This document shows, in pieces, positions 45,184 to 54,085 of a DNA stretch of 57,635 bases. The stretch comes from Desulfuromonas sp. (GTDB lineage: Bacteria > Desulfobacterota > Desulfuromonadia > Desulfuromonadales > Desulfuromonadaceae): contig JAQUDG010000002.1 of NCBI GenBank assembly GCA_028685815.1, positions 1-57,635 on the forward strand. The letters run 5' to 3'. Numbering within the stretch: position 1 is the stretch's first letter; every line of letters begins with the position of its first letter. The notes beneath the pieces are model-generated. The model searched no databases. It was given only the letters and a program-made list of their open reading frames with translations, and had not been told where the DNA came from. A program made the translations under genes and the position numbers.

Positions 45184-46128
45184 TTAAAAGCACTGGTTAG
45201 CCAGCGCCGGATATGCAAGGGAAAAACCTGCTGTAACAGATATCAGCAGGCCGTTTTCCAGCACAACAGTAGCCGCAGCACGCCTCGGCTTTGGGTCGTA
45301 TCGAAGGTACTGGTATGTCTGTCCCCCCATCACTTCAGTCATAACACAGCTTGGCTCACCCATCAGTGCCACAACATCATTCCGGTTCATACAGTGAGTA
45401 AATTGACTTGGGCTTAAATACGTAGGCTCAAGGCGTGAAACCCCCGCCTGACTAGTTTCTTCAACAAAATGACCATTGTCGAAAATTGCCGTTACCAACA
45501 TTGCGCCACTATAAACCCACGACTCTATGCGGCGAACCTTATTAGAATACGCAACTTTACCGTTTCGATCAAGATGTTCGCTGGAGAATCCGACAACAAA
45601 AAAATCTGGGTTACCCCGATTGGCGATAAACGCTTGTTGAACTGAGCTCAGAGCAGCAAGTGAGTCGGTCGGACGCTCAGTGCAATTAAATGGAACAATG
45701 GTTACATTCACTTCTTCTATAAGCGCACCGCTATTAAGAATACCATCAATAATTGGGTCTAATCCGAACTTGAGCTTATATTCTCCTGGAGGTAATCCTA
45801 TAGTACTAAGAACTTTAAAATCGGGGAGCTCAAACAATGGTCCCTGGTGAGTAAATGTGTGCCCAGGTACCCAGGTACCATTAAGAGAATAATGAAAAAC
45901 TCCGAACTCGGTCTCGGCCAGGAGCCACCACTCAGCAGGAAGACCACTGTAAATACCAGGACTTAACTCGACGGAAACATCAAGAGGCATATTTGACATA
46001 ACCAACACCCTCTTTTGCCCTGCATTAGCTTTAATGGCCATGTACTCTTCGGCTAGAGATGTACACAAAGTAGCGCCAAAAAGTATAGAACTTATAAGCA
46101 AAATCAGACAACACCGCTTCTTCACCAT
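45184..46128 (-). CDS. Secreted protein with SmpA/BamE-like C-terminal region
   Basis: 314 residues. Cleavable signal peptide (hydrophobic core LILLISSILFGATL, likely cut after SLA). An N-terminal beta-rich part is typical of exported proteins (PAEWWLLAETEFGVFHYSLNG). The C-terminal stretch CMNRNDVVALMGEPSC followed by TYQYLRYDP recalls SmpA/OmlA (BamE) repeats. It precedes the Cys-repeat gene by 20 bases, so the two form an operon. Function not known. SD: AGGAGG upstream of ATG 46128. Confidence 0.72.
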   Translation of the reverse strand: MVKKRCCLILLISSILFGATLCTSLAEEYMAIKANAGQKRVLVMSNMPLDVSVELSPGIYSGLPAEWWLLAETEFGVFHYSLNGTWVPGHTFTHQGPLFELPDFKVLSTIGLPPGEYKLKFGLDPIIDGILNSGALIEEVNVTIVPFNCTERPTDSLAALSSVQQAFIANRGNPDFFVVGFSSEHLDRNGKVAYSNKVRRIESWVYSGAMLVTAIFDNGHFVEETSQAGVSRLEPTYLSPSQFTHCMNRNDVVALMGEPSCVMTEVMGGQTYQYLRYDPKPRRAAATVVLENGLLISVTAGFSLAYPALANQCF

Positions 46129-46530
46129 TTCACACCTCCTACTTCTTACTGTGGCAGAATAAAAACATAGAACAACTAATCATCCTAAATATAAACAACC
46201 TAACCAGTACCTATTGACAGCCTGCTGCAGCAACTGGCTGCCTGTAAAAAATTAAATAAGATATTGGAGAGGGGGATTAAGATCGCTCGAGCGATAAAAG
46301 CAGCTTCACAAAACCCTTAGAAACAAGCCCTTCTTCATTATTATATGCTTTAAAAAAAATAAAACAATGCAACAAAACACTCGCCCCGCCAAAGTTCAAA
46401 ATTATATTTTTTCTTGTAATTGGGATTCAAAAAGTGACCAAGGGCGCATGGCATGCGCCCCTACGCGATATGTACGCACGCTGGTGAATACAGCAACGAA
46501 TGGTGTTTACTTCCACCGACACACACACCC
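46129..46530. repeat. Gene-free interval with palindromes and dispersed repeat
   Basis: 402 bases, no gene. It contains ATCGCTCGAGCGAT (46282-46295), the hairpin GGGCGCAT-GGC-ATGCGCCC (46442-46460) and a repeat of about 55 bases (46452-46508) whose inverted, imperfect copy lies at 50338-50396. These fit small mobile or REP-like sequences around the exported-protein genes. Confidence 0.6.
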
Positions 46531-48531
46531 TCAATCCCCCCTATAAAATGGGAGGAGAAGGCTCGCGAAGCAAGCAGGGGGGGGGAATGTTTGTGTCACT
46601 ATCCACTCAGCGGGGGTATCCACAGGGCTAATTTCGACAAGCTGCAGACTAGACAAAAACCTGCTTGGCATAGGTAACCCTGTCTCTATCCGACCATCAC
46701 AGGGGAATATGTGTGGCAGAGGATCAACCGCGTAATAGCCAAAGTAAAATATCTGCCAAACCTTCAGCGGAAGCGGAAGCGGATTTAGCGCCGCCGGAAC
46801 CAGGACTCGTCTGGCATCTGGATCGTACTGGTAAAAATCCATAAGTTCTGCAGCACTCATTCTGGTCCCATAGATACACACATCGGCAAAATCTTCATAC
46901 AAAGACAACCAATAATCGGCGCAGTTAGCCCCACCCTCTCGTCCGTCATCAATAATCTGCACGGCTTTATCTGAAAGGTTTTTAGACACCATTGCCTCAA
47001 ACTGATAAGGGAAAGAGGTCTCCCAGTCCTGTTGTATCTGCCGTAACAGAAGTAGCTCAGAATTTTTCAGCTTCATCAATTCTTCTGGTGCAAGCCGCTT
47101 CGCCCAACGTTCTTCGTATTCCCACAGCGCTTTAGGCCCAAGAGCTAAATGCAACGCATCTACGCTCGGCGGCACCTCTTCAAATTCAGGTAACCACACA
47201 TACCGGAGTCCGACCACGCTATCACTCAGATGGGTTGACATCTCTGCCCCCCAAGGTTTGCCGTGCTGATCGCGCCCGAGATACACAATTATATGATCAT
47301 AGCGCCCGGGAATTAAAATCCCAATCAACGTCTCATCTTCCTCGGTTAGAGGATTATCGCGCAGATCTCCACAAAAGATAAAGTCCCAGCGCTGCAGAGG
47401 GAGTGCTACCAGCTCGCGTGTTTCCGGATCAATACCAGGGAACAGATAACTCTCGTCACGTAGTTGATCCAACTGTACAGGCGGGCTTGGGCTGAGGTGA
47501 GTTTCAAACGTCGCCAAGTTGCTCACCCAGTCATCAGGATCGGCAGGACTCCCACCTGGAACAACCAGAAGCGCATAAAAGGTATAATTTATGTTGTCCT
47601 CGACATCCGGTAGCAACAGCGAAAAAAGCTCTTCGTTGGCTAGAACAGGCAAATCCACCCCCGACAGCCAAGGGCGCGGTTGGCGGCTAACGGTCAGATC
47701 GGGGCATAAATACCAAAGCTCGCCGGCCCCCTCCGTAAAGCCGAGATAGAGGTCAGCCGTAGACTCACGGTTGCCAGCAACCAACGATACGTTGAGAAGG
47801 ATGCTATCCCCGGGATGAAACGCAGCCTGATTCGCCGCCAGTCTGATGGTGTGAAAATAGCCATCTTCAGCTGCCGTCCAAAGCGTCAACCAAACACTGA
47901 GGATATCCTGCAGGGATTGGCGCAGGCATATAGTATTTATGCCCTGCAACTCCTCAAACCCCTGCCCCGCGTCGGTGTAGGCACCAGTGACAGCTGAAAA
48001 AAACCGTTGCCCCACCTGCATAGAACGCGAAACTTCAACAGCGGAACCCGTCCAAAAACCAACCCCTGCGGGCTCAATAACCATCTGCTCCATAAAAGCC
48101 CCAAGATCACCACTGTAGCTATCTGAAACCTGGGTGGATATATCAACATTATAAAGCGGATAGCTCAGCTCAGCGATCCGCCGTGTCAATATCCCCAAGG
48201 CCTTAAACAGCGTGTCGATATCTACTCCAAGATTACCACTGAAGGTTTGGGATAAAAAAAGCAGCGTATGAAAGGTATCGACCGCAGCGACCTCTGCCTC
48301 TCCTTTTAAATCAGCGGGAAAAGGCAAAAAGGATAGGTCATCTTGGCGGAGCCCAGCCAAAATAGCTTCTCTGTGCGGCATAAACCCCTCCTGCATACCT
48401 ACAGGAAGCGTCTCAAGCGCTTGTTCGACAAGCCAAACATTGACGGACTCTGGCCAGGCAATTGCGTTACGCGCATCAACCATCACAAATAGCATTAAAG
48501 CCAAATAACAATAAAATATATTCTTTGTCAT
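46531..48531 (-). CDS. Exported protein with YiiX/permuted papain-like amidase domain
   Basis: 666 residues. Signal peptide at 1-25 (core YLALMLFVMV). The first 240 residues are helical and of unknown family; then a beta-rich section. From about 380 the sequence WDFIFCGDLRDNP, RYDHIIVYLG (His about 411) and ANCADYWLSLY (Cys about 536) has the order His before Cys seen in the permuted papain-like YiiX/CwlO family. This points to hydrolysis of peptide or lipid-linked bonds outside the cytoplasm. The last residues (after about 645) are read from a low-complexity G/C repeat and are probably not original. Function inferred, moderate. Confidence 0.7.
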   Translation of the reverse strand: MTKNIFYCYLALMLFVMVDARNAIAWPESVNVWLVEQALETLPVGMQEGFMPHREAILAGLRQDDLSFLPFPADLKGEAEVAAVDTFHTLLFLSQTFSGNLGVDIDTLFKALGILTRRIAELSYPLYNVDISTQVSDSYSGDLGAFMEQMVIEPAGVGFWTGSAVEVSRSMQVGQRFFSAVTGAYTDAGQGFEELQGINTICLRQSLQDILSVWLTLWTAAEDGYFHTIRLAANQAAFHPGDSILLNVSLVAGNRESTADLYLGFTEGAGELWYLCPDLTVSRQPRPWLSGVDLPVLANEELFSLLLPDVEDNINYTFYALLVVPGGSPADPDDWVSNLATFETHLSPSPPVQLDQLRDESYLFPGIDPETRELVALPLQRWDFIFCGDLRDNPLTEEDETLIGILIPGRYDHIIVYLGRDQHGKPWGAEMSTHLSDSVVGLRYVWLPEFEEVPPSVDALHLALGPKALWEYEERWAKRLAPEELMKLKNSELLLLRQIQQDWETSFPYQFEAMVSKNLSDKAVQIIDDGREGGANCADYWLSLYEDFADVCIYGTRMSAAELMDFYQYDPDARRVLVPAALNPLPLPLKVWQIFYFGYYAVDPLPHIFPCDGRIETGLPMPSRFLSSLQLVEISPVDTPAEWIVTQTFPPPACFASLLLPFYRGD

Positions 48532-48571
48532 GGCATCCCCGTTGCCTCACCCACCCCACGCACTAAAAAAA

Positions 48572-48604
48572 CCGGCCCGTGCAGCATGAAGATGCACGGG
48601 CCGG
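48572..48604 (-). terminator. Terminator after the tandem-repeat exported protein
   Basis: CCGGCCCGTGCA and TGCACGGGCCGG form a perfect 12-bp stem with a 9-base loop; the A-run 48565-48571 gives a U-run on the minus strand. It lies 26 bases past the stop of the gene at 48630. Confidence 0.9.
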
Positions 48605-48629
48605 AGAATAACTACGTAATATATTTATT

Positions 48630-49994
48630 TTAATACAGATGATATGAACCGTTGCAGCTATTATCAAACGTTGTCGTCCAGCTTTTACCATTTTTAGTAA
48701 ACACTATGGAACCACCGACAGGGTACTGCTCGCACATATCTGAATCAATGATCAGATTATTAATCTTAACATCGTACCCGTTCACGGATCCAGAAGTTGA
48801 GCTGACGCTAAACACGCCACCAAAATCGTCATCGTCATCGCCGTTGGTGATTTCTGTCATAACCAGAGCCAGCTTAGCGCTATAGACACCATCTGAAGTA
48901 ACGTCCAGGTTGATTTTGTAAACACCACCCAGTGCATTTAATGTCATAATGCCGTCCAGATGCTGACCATTGGAGACTATGAAATTGTTGAACCTTATAT
49001 CAGCATTAATGGCCTCGGACATGAGGTTAGCGTTCAAACTGCCGCTCATAACACCATTACCTATAAGTTTACTGTCCTGAGCAAGATTATTAACCCGTGC
49101 CTCCATGGTAAAACTAATATTGCCACTATTCGGATCAATTCGCAGACTATTTACCGCAAGACCCACGTCACCGGAAAAGAAACTACCATCCGCCGCGCGA
49201 CACCCGCTGCCATAATCAGCTGATGCAGTAATGGTGCTCGGCAAGCCTGCTAAAGCCGCTGCAAGATCACCTGAACCCATCAGCGCCGCGATATCCAGGT
49301 TAGTGCTTACCACAGGGCAAGAAGAAGGCGTAGAACCAGAGAGCACCCCCGCCATAATTAGCTCAACCTGATCCATCAAGCCATCAGTTGCGGTATTGGT
49401 GGCAAGGGCCATTACTGAATTCATCAGGATGCGCACTTCCTCCTCTGATCCATCCGTCGGAGTGGTTCCCATCTGCTCATGCCAGTACGAAGCAAGACCA
49501 AGATCTAACAACCCATTGTGAAGAGGCCCCAGATAATACACGTGATTGTTCTTGCTATCTAAGCCCAGATAACTGTTTGTTGCTGGATAGTAGCGGAAAT
49601 AGTAATTCGCGATTGTTGTCGATGGTTGACCTGCGGGAGAAATATATTCAGGATATTGCGCTTCCAACCAGTCGAACAAAGCGTTATCTTGGTCAACTTG
49701 TGCCTGCCAGTCCATAGACAGACCTAGATCCCACAAGCCATCAAACATAGGCCCAAGATAGTACAAGTGATTATTGGTAACATCGACTCCGAGGTGACTA
49801 TTTGTTTCTGGATAGTAGCGGAAATAATAATTACCAACTGTTGTCGATGGACTGCCCGAAGGTGAAACATATTCGGGAAATTTCGATTCTAACCAGTCAA
49901 ATACGCCGTCATTCGCATTACCCGCCCAAGATATAGATACCAGCATAGACACAACCAATGACAGCAACATCGCCGTAAAAAAACGCCTCTTCAT
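48630..49994 (-). CDS. Exported protein with duplicated YFRYYP/YYLG domain
   Basis: 454 residues from ATG 49994 with GGAGGGGG directly upstream; a second in-frame ATG lies 12 bases earlier. Signal peptide cut after about residue 24 (SISWA). Two tandem units follow (about 29-96 and 105-172), sharing FDWLE, PEYVSP, NYYFRYYP, TNS and YYLGP. The rest is a beta-rich domain with two distant Cys in the middle and two near the end, ending in Tyr as outer-membrane-associated proteins often do. Such YYLGP repeats are found in exported proteins of several proteobacteria; the function is unknown. Confidence 0.8.
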   Translation of the reverse strand: MKRRFFTAMLLSLVVSMLVSISWAGNANDGVFDWLESKFPEYVSPSGSPSTTVGNYYFRYYPETNSHLGVDVTNNHLYYLGPMFDGLWDLGLSMDWQAQVDQDNALFDWLEAQYPEYISPAGQPSTTIANYYFRYYPATNSYLGLDSKNNHVYYLGPLHNGLLDLGLASYWHEQMGTTPTDGSEEEVRILMNSVMALATNTATDGLMDQVELIMAGVLSGSTPSSCPVVSTNLDIAALMGSGDLAAALAGLPSTITASADYGSGCRAADGSFFSGDVGLAVNSLRIDPNSGNISFTMEARVNNLAQDSKLIGNGVMSGSLNANLMSEAINADIRFNNFIVSNGQHLDGIMTLNALGGVYKINLDVTSDGVYSAKLALVMTEITNGDDDDDFGGVFSVSSTSGSVNGYDVKINNLIIDSDMCEQYPVGGSIVFTKNGKSWTTTFDNSCNGSYHLY

Positions 49995-50282
49995 AGCCCC
50001 CTCCATAGTTTCTTGGTTTTCAACACGCCATTCCTAGATCAAACCTAAGAACGACCAGAATGTAATCTGACGCATAGCGATATGAATCACCCGTAGAATA
50101 TTGTCTTAACACGACAAACCAAGACAGACGGGCAATACATTGACTAACATATTACTTCAATCTAAACATTCATTAACCATAAAAATAAAGCGAAAGTCAA
50201 TAGAATAAAGAGGCTTGGGGGAAACGCAACCTAATATATATGAGGCACTAGGTGGAACCATACAAAGCAAGGATAAAGGAAT

Positions 50283-50525
50283 GAAGGCAATGCGTGAACT
50301 GCCCCTACGATGGAGGTGGGGACAACCACCATTCGTTGGTGTGTTCACCAGTGTGCGAACATATCGCGTAGAGGCGCATTGCATGGAACGGCTTTGTGGG
50401 GGGAACGGCTTTGTGGGTGGGTGTCCTAAACTTGAAAACACCGTCATTGCGGGCTTGACCCGCAATCTCTCTTTTGAAGGGATCCCGGATCAAGTCCGGG
50501 ATGACGGTTGGGGGGGGGATGACGG
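50283..50525. repeat. Cluster of dispersed palindromic repeats
   Basis: 50338-50396 is an inverted, imperfect copy of the repeat at 46452-46508. From 50443 follow the hairpins ATTGCGGG..CCCGCAAT and ATCCCGGA..TCCGGGAT with GTCATTGC and GATGACGG flanks, typical of REP-like intergenic palindromes. 50500-50565 is a run of GATGACG-like repeats. The stretch 49995-50282 holds no gene I can support. Confidence 0.65.
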
Positions 50526-50597
50526 TTAGGGAAGAGGATGACGATTGGAGGGATGACGGTTGGGAGGATACTTTGTGGGTGTCCTGTAGTGTCATGT

Positions 50598-51197
50598 AGT
50601 GTCATAAAGCGCGGTCGCCCTGCCAAAGGAGATGTTCGGCCACCGGCAGAACCGAAGCGGCTTGAACTTCAGCGCCACCAGTCTGCTGAAGAAGCGCTGG
50701 AACAGCTACCTAGAGTCTGTGATCGCGGGGTAAAACGCAACGCCAAAGGGTATACTGAAACCTGGAACGGCTACAAACTACATCTGGATGTAAATGATTG
50801 CGGATTGCCGATAAGCGCAGTCTTAACATCTGCCTCTCTACATGACAGTCAGGTAGCAATACCTATGATGAAGCTCAGCGCAGCCAAGGTGACATCCTGC
50901 TATGATCTGATGGATAGCGCCTATGACGCTGCGTATATACGCGCACAAAGTCAGGAGCTTGGCCATGTAGCGATCATTGATCGCAACCCGCGAGGCCAGC
51001 AGGTCGTTCCAATGGCACCACATGAAGCAGTACGTTATCGGGAGCGAAGCGACGTAGAACGCAGCTTTGGACGCTTAAAGGATGAATTTGGAGCTCGAAA
51101 CGTACACGTTCGCGGACCGGACAAAGTCATGCTGCATACCATGTTCGGAGTAATCACGCTATTTGCGGATCAGTTACTCAAAGTCACTAGTTGCTGA
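50598..51197 (+). pseudogene. Truncated IS5/IS1182-like transposase
   Basis: The C-terminal part of a DDE transposase. Recognisable are KRGRPAKGD, NAKGYTETWNGYKLHLDVND, LTSASLHDSQVA and YRERSDVERSFGRLKDEFG with the catalytic Glu. About the first half of the protein is missing; upstream the frame runs into the GATGACG repeats. The matching IS right end is probably TTTTGCAAGAGGCTCTA at 51354-51370, just before the YoeB gene. No left end is visible, so the element is dead. Confidence 0.82.
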
Positions 51198-51378
51198 TTG
51201 TCAAAGAGCAAAAAACGGGTCAGAACTACCCACAAAGGGCGTTGTATGTCTTAAATTCGGGAAAAACAGTTTTCAGAGCACTATGTAGCGGGGTTTTGCT
51301 TAAAAACTACTCAAAACCCGTTTCGCAAACAACTGACCCCTCTGGCGGAAGACTTTTGCAAGAGGCTCTATATAGTAT

Positions 51379-51642
51379 CTATTCGTAGTGACTCCACATA
51401 CGCAAAACTTTAACAGTACGATTATCTTCAATGACTTGGTAAATAAGTCGATGTTGAATAGTAATGCGGCGCGAATAATAGCCCCTCAAGTTCCCAACCA
51501 ATTTTTCATAAGATGGGTACTTACTAAAGGGATCATCCTCTAGAACAGCCATCAATTTCTGTACTTGTGGGCTTAAACCAGCTGACTTAATTTTTCTTAC
51601 ATCCTTAACCGCAGCACGTGAAAGAATGACATTCCAACTCAC
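51379..51642 (-). CDS. yoeB: Txe/YoeB-type mRNA interferase toxin
   Basis: 87 residues, the usual size, with the YoeB fold and the C-terminal signature HRLIYQVIEDNRTVKVLRMWSHYE region including the catalytic His and terminal Tyr. YoeB binds the ribosome and cuts mRNA in the A site. It overlaps the antitoxin by 4 bases (ATGA). Its stop lies nine bases from the IS right end at 51354-51370, so the transposase fragment inserted close to it. Toxin and antitoxin look intact. Confidence 0.9.
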   Translation of the reverse strand: MSWNVILSRAAVKDVRKIKSAGLSPQVQKLMAVLEDDPFSKYPSYEKLVGNLRGYYSRRITIQHRLIYQVIEDNRTVKVLRMWSHYE

Positions 51643-51890
51643 CAGTCAATGTCTTCGGCTCTGGTTCCCTCATCTAATGACTCATTTGCTGCAGAATGAA
51701 TACTGTCAACAAGGCCGGGAACTTGATTTAAATATAAAGTTTCCTCAATAGCTTTCCAGTCGGACTCACTCAGAACAATAAAACTTTCGCCATTACGACG
51801 AGTAACACGTAATAACTCGTGGTTATCGATACAACGATCAACTTCTGTCTTCAAATTTTTCCTAAAAAGGTTTGCTGTGGTCTCTTGCAT
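51639..51890 (-). CDS. yefM: YefM/Phd-type antitoxin
   Basis: 83 residues from ATG 51890. N-terminal DNA-binding Phd fold (FRKNLKTEVDRCIDNHELLRVTRRNGESFIVLSESDW) and an acidic, flexible C-terminus (LDEGTRAEDIDW) that would wrap the toxin. It neutralises YoeB and represses the operon. The frame is open further upstream, but that part has no SD or similarity. Confidence 0.88.
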   Translation of the reverse strand: MQETTANLFRKNLKTEVDRCIDNHELLRVTRRNGESFIVLSESDWKAIEETLYLNQVPGLVDSIHSAANESLDEGTRAEDIDW

Positions 51891-51962
51891 CCCTCGACTC
51901 CTTATTTTTAAAGTTAGACACTCACTAAACGTACTGCAAATCAGTACCACAGTCAAGAATGC

Positions 51963-52501
51963 TTGAGGTAGTGCATCATTGTTTCTGTAAATTACAAAAG
52001 GCCTGACAAAAAGACGGGCCACGGTTATTCTCTTTGGTTGAATCGCCAAACCCACCCAGAGAGGAAAGAAACCATGATGCACTACCTACGCCTGATGAAG
52101 CTGAAGCCAAAAGGCAATTAAACCTGCTTGTAGAACGTTATGAAAAAGCAGCTCCTCGCCTGACGGCATGGGCAGAAGAGAACATTCAAGAAGGACTGAC
52201 CATCCTCCAGTTCCCTGAAGAACATAGACGCAGAATTAGAACCAGCAACGTTATTGAACGAGTCAACAAGGAGATTCGACGTAGAACTCGAGTTGCAACC
52301 CTTTTTCCCAACGAAGATTCTTGCTTGAGACTCGTCAGCGCCGTGCTGATGGAGATATCGGAAGAGTGGGAAACTGGCCGAGTTTACTTGACTTTTCAAG
52401 GATCAACGATCGCTCCAAAGAGAAGTTTTGAATTTACAGAACAGTTGTTGCTTTATCGAGGCAATTCGCTTTATACATACATTAACATCTTATTAGCGTA
52501 A
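51963..52501 (+). pseudogene. IS256-family transposase fragment with terminal-like inverted repeat
   Basis: 52070-52501 encodes the last 140 residues of a Mutator/IS256 transposase: EKAAPRLTAWAEENIQEGL, QFPEEHRRRIRTSNVIERVNKEIRRRTRVATLFPNEDS and MEISEEW. It lacks the rest of the catalytic domain. A 20-base inverted repeat (about 51963-51982 and 52069-52088, both with AGGTAGTGCATCAT) and the palindrome TGTAAATTACA (51986-51996) precede it, as at an IS end. A rearranged and inactive remnant. Confidence 0.78.
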
Positions 52502-52533
52502 AGAACTGTGAGCAAGAATCAACTCTGCTTTTA

Positions 52534-52582
52534 TTATGCTGCATAAGAGGTGTTATGTGAACTGCTTTGTGGGTGTACTATA
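52534..52582. repeat. Dispersed island repeat, copy A
   Basis: Begins with the palindrome TTATGCTGCATAA and continues GAGGTGTTATGTGAACTGC and TTTGTGGGTGTACTATA. CATAA..TTATG around the middle can pair as a hairpin. Close copies at 54086 and 56686, partial ones at 50571, 53373 and 56755. It overlaps the 3' end of the antitoxin gene at 52553. Confidence 0.8.
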
Positions 52583-52891
52583 TTGGTCTGATGCCACCTC
52601 ACGTGCAGAAACCGACAATTTAAATCCTAGCGCATGAATCACTTTAAACAGAGTCTCAGTTGATGGGATGCGTTCTCCCGAAAGGCTCTTGTAAAGGCTT
52701 TCACGAGACAAACCAGTTGCCTGTGCTAACGAACTCATTCCCCGCGCTCTAGCTATGTCACCAAGAGCAGCAGCAAGCAATGCAGGGTCATCATCTTCCA
52801 ACACAGTATCCAAATATGCAGCAATTTCAACTTCTGACTTTAAATAATTAGCCGCGTCAAAAGGTCTTATTGTCGTCTTATGCTTACTCAT
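52553..52891 (-). CDS. HigA/addiction-module antidote protein (TA pair 2)
   Basis: 112 residues. Helix-turn-helix of the antidote family, IARARGMSSLAQATGLSRESLYKSL, followed by FKVIHALGFKLSV. It would bind and repress the operon and neutralise the toxin encoded just upstream; the frames overlap by 8 bases. The last 12 residues (from about SDQY onward) are encoded by repeat copy A. The family normally ends near LSVSA, so the tail is an added or replaced end. Confidence 0.86.
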   Translation of the reverse strand: MSKHKTTIRPFDAANYLKSEVEIAAYLDTVLEDDDPALLAAALGDIARARGMSSLAQATGLSRESLYKSLSGERIPSTETLFKVIHALGFKLSVSAREVASDQYSTPTKQFT

Positions 52892-53189
52892 TTGTCACCT
52901 CCTGAGCTAATGCTTTAGCACGTTGAATGTCTTTTACCTGAGTTGACTTTTCACCACCACCCAGCATGACCACTAATAATTGATGTCGCTGAATGTAATA
53001 CATGCGCCAACCTGGACCAAAAAATTCGCGCATTTCAAAAAGACCGTCACCTACTGATCGCACATCGCCTAAATTACCTAAACTGGCACGTCTTAAGCGC
53101 TTAATCAGCCGTAGTCGCGTCTTCACATCCTTCAAGTCACTCAACCACTGGCTAAATTCTTCTCTTTCAACAATTTGATACTTAACCAT
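52884..53189 (-). CDS. HigB/RelE-ParE superfamily toxin (TA pair 2)
   Basis: 101 residues with the family pattern EFSQWLSDLKDVKTRLRLIKRLRR, GDVRSVGDGLFEMREFFGPGWRMYY, and LGGGEKSTQVKDIQRAKALA. Such toxins cut ribosome-bound mRNA. It precedes the antitoxin, the reverse order of most TA pairs and usual for HigBA. SD not clear. A 20-base palindrome starts two bases upstream of the ATG. Confidence 0.88.
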   Translation of the reverse strand: MVKYQIVEREEFSQWLSDLKDVKTRLRLIKRLRRASLGNLGDVRSVGDGLFEMREFFGPGWRMYYIQRHQLLVVMLGGGEKSTQVKDIQRAKALAQEVTNE

Positions 53190-53190
53190 A

Positions 53191-53210
53191 CTGTAACCTC
53201 AAGGCTACAG
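53191..53210. promoter_or_regulatory. Candidate HigA-type operator at TA pair 2
   Basis: CTGTAACCTCAAGGCTACAG, a nearly perfect 20-base palindrome directly before the toxin start. A site of the same length and the same outer arms (CTGTAAYC..ACAG) stands before the toxin of TA pair 4. Autoregulation by the antitoxin is inferred. Confidence 0.55.
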
Positions 53211-53372
53211 CAATGCAAGTAAATCACTTTTATCTGCTTGGCTAATGTTCAAATTCCCCCTCAAGAAAATAATATATGTTTGAATGGTATGTTGTTATGG
53301 GGTGGGGAATAAGTGTAGATGGGGGGATAAATGCCTCTCCCATAATTTACCCGAAGGAGTGAGCATAATATT

Positions 53373-53407
53373 GGTTATGCGACGTCAACAAAGCGGGTGT
53401 CATATAG
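53373..53407. repeat. Dispersed island repeat, diverged copy
   Basis: GGTTATGCGACGTCAAC and AAAGCGGGTGTCATATAG align with the right part of copies A-C (GTTATGTGAAC..GGGTGTCCTATAG), with several changes. It lies 16-50 bases beyond the antitoxin stop of TA pair 3. Confidence 0.5.
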
Positions 53408-53422
53408 TAACTTACCTCTTTT

Positions 53423-53722
53423 TTAGGAAACTGCTGGCGTATGGGGCTTAACAGTCATATCCACACCAAGTGCGCGTAACACAGCCAGCATGGTTTTGAG
53501 GGTGGGGTTTCCCTGTTCGCTGAACGAGCGATAAAGTTGCTCACGTGACAGGCCGGTTTCTCTGGATAATTCTGCCATTCCCTTGGCACGTGCTACTACA
53601 CCCATGGCTTTTGCTATATATGCTGCATCACCTGTCTCTAATGCGTCGGCAAGGAAGATAGCAATACATTCTTCGCTCTCCAGCGCTTCCGCTGGATCGT
53701 ATTCGTAGATAAGTCCACTCAT
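53423..53722 (-). CDS. HigA/addiction-module antidote protein (TA pair 3)
   Basis: 99 residues from ATG 53722 (or 103 from ATG 53734). The helix-turn-helix VARAKGMAELSRETGLSREQLYRSF is clearly the antidote family, paralogous to pairs 2 and 4. The start overlaps the toxin stop by 4 bases (ATGA). Intact, in contrast to its partner. Confidence 0.85.
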   Translation of the reverse strand: MSGLIYEYDPAEALESEECIAIFLADALETGDAAYIAKAMGVVARAKGMAELSRETGLSREQLYRSFSEQGNPTLKTMLAVLRALGVDMTVKPHTPAVS

Positions 53723-54020
53723 GATGTCCTCCATTGCGCTGCCAACTGCAGAGCATTCTCAATATCCTTTTGCTGGCTGCTTTTATCACCTCCGCAGAGC
53801 AATAAAACAACCTCACTCCCGCGCTGGTAGAAATATACGCGATACCCTGGCCCATGATGTATCCGCAATTCGCTTACGCCCTGACCTACCGGTTTGACGT
53901 CACCCGGCATCCCATTGGCTAATCGGAAAACTCGGGCTGCTATCAGCGCTTTAGCTCGTTGATCTTTTAGCTTGCTCTGCCATTTGCGGTAGGCAGCTGT
54001 TTGTTTAAGTTAAGCATCAT
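53719..54020 (-). pseudogene. HigB-type toxin with disrupted N-terminus (TA pair 3)
   Basis: The core GDVKPVGQGVSELRIHHGPGYRVYF and LLLCGGDKSSQQKDIENALQLA is well preserved. In that frame similarity continues upstream to LKQTAAYRKWQSKLKD, but there is no start codon; a stop (TAA) lies just before. The expected ATG pair (54015-54020) is in the next frame, so a single-base shift near 53990-54010 separates start from body. An internal ATG at 53910 gives only 63 residues. Most likely an inactivated toxin kept with a working antitoxin. Confidence 0.72.
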
Positions 54021-54085
54021 CTGTGATTGCAGTTTAAAGACTACGCAAATACAAGCAGATTTGATAACTCGAAAAGCCATCTAAC

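Noticed and set aside
46453-46677. Small open frame on the + strand in the repeat interval
   Set aside because: It runs through palindromic repeat and low-complexity sequence and into the 3' end of the exported-protein gene; no SD.
51963-52088. Complete IS256-type miniature element
   Set aside because: The 20-base inverted repeats enclose only about 125 bases and overlap the transposase coding end, so they look like a rearranged IS end rather than a mobile unit.
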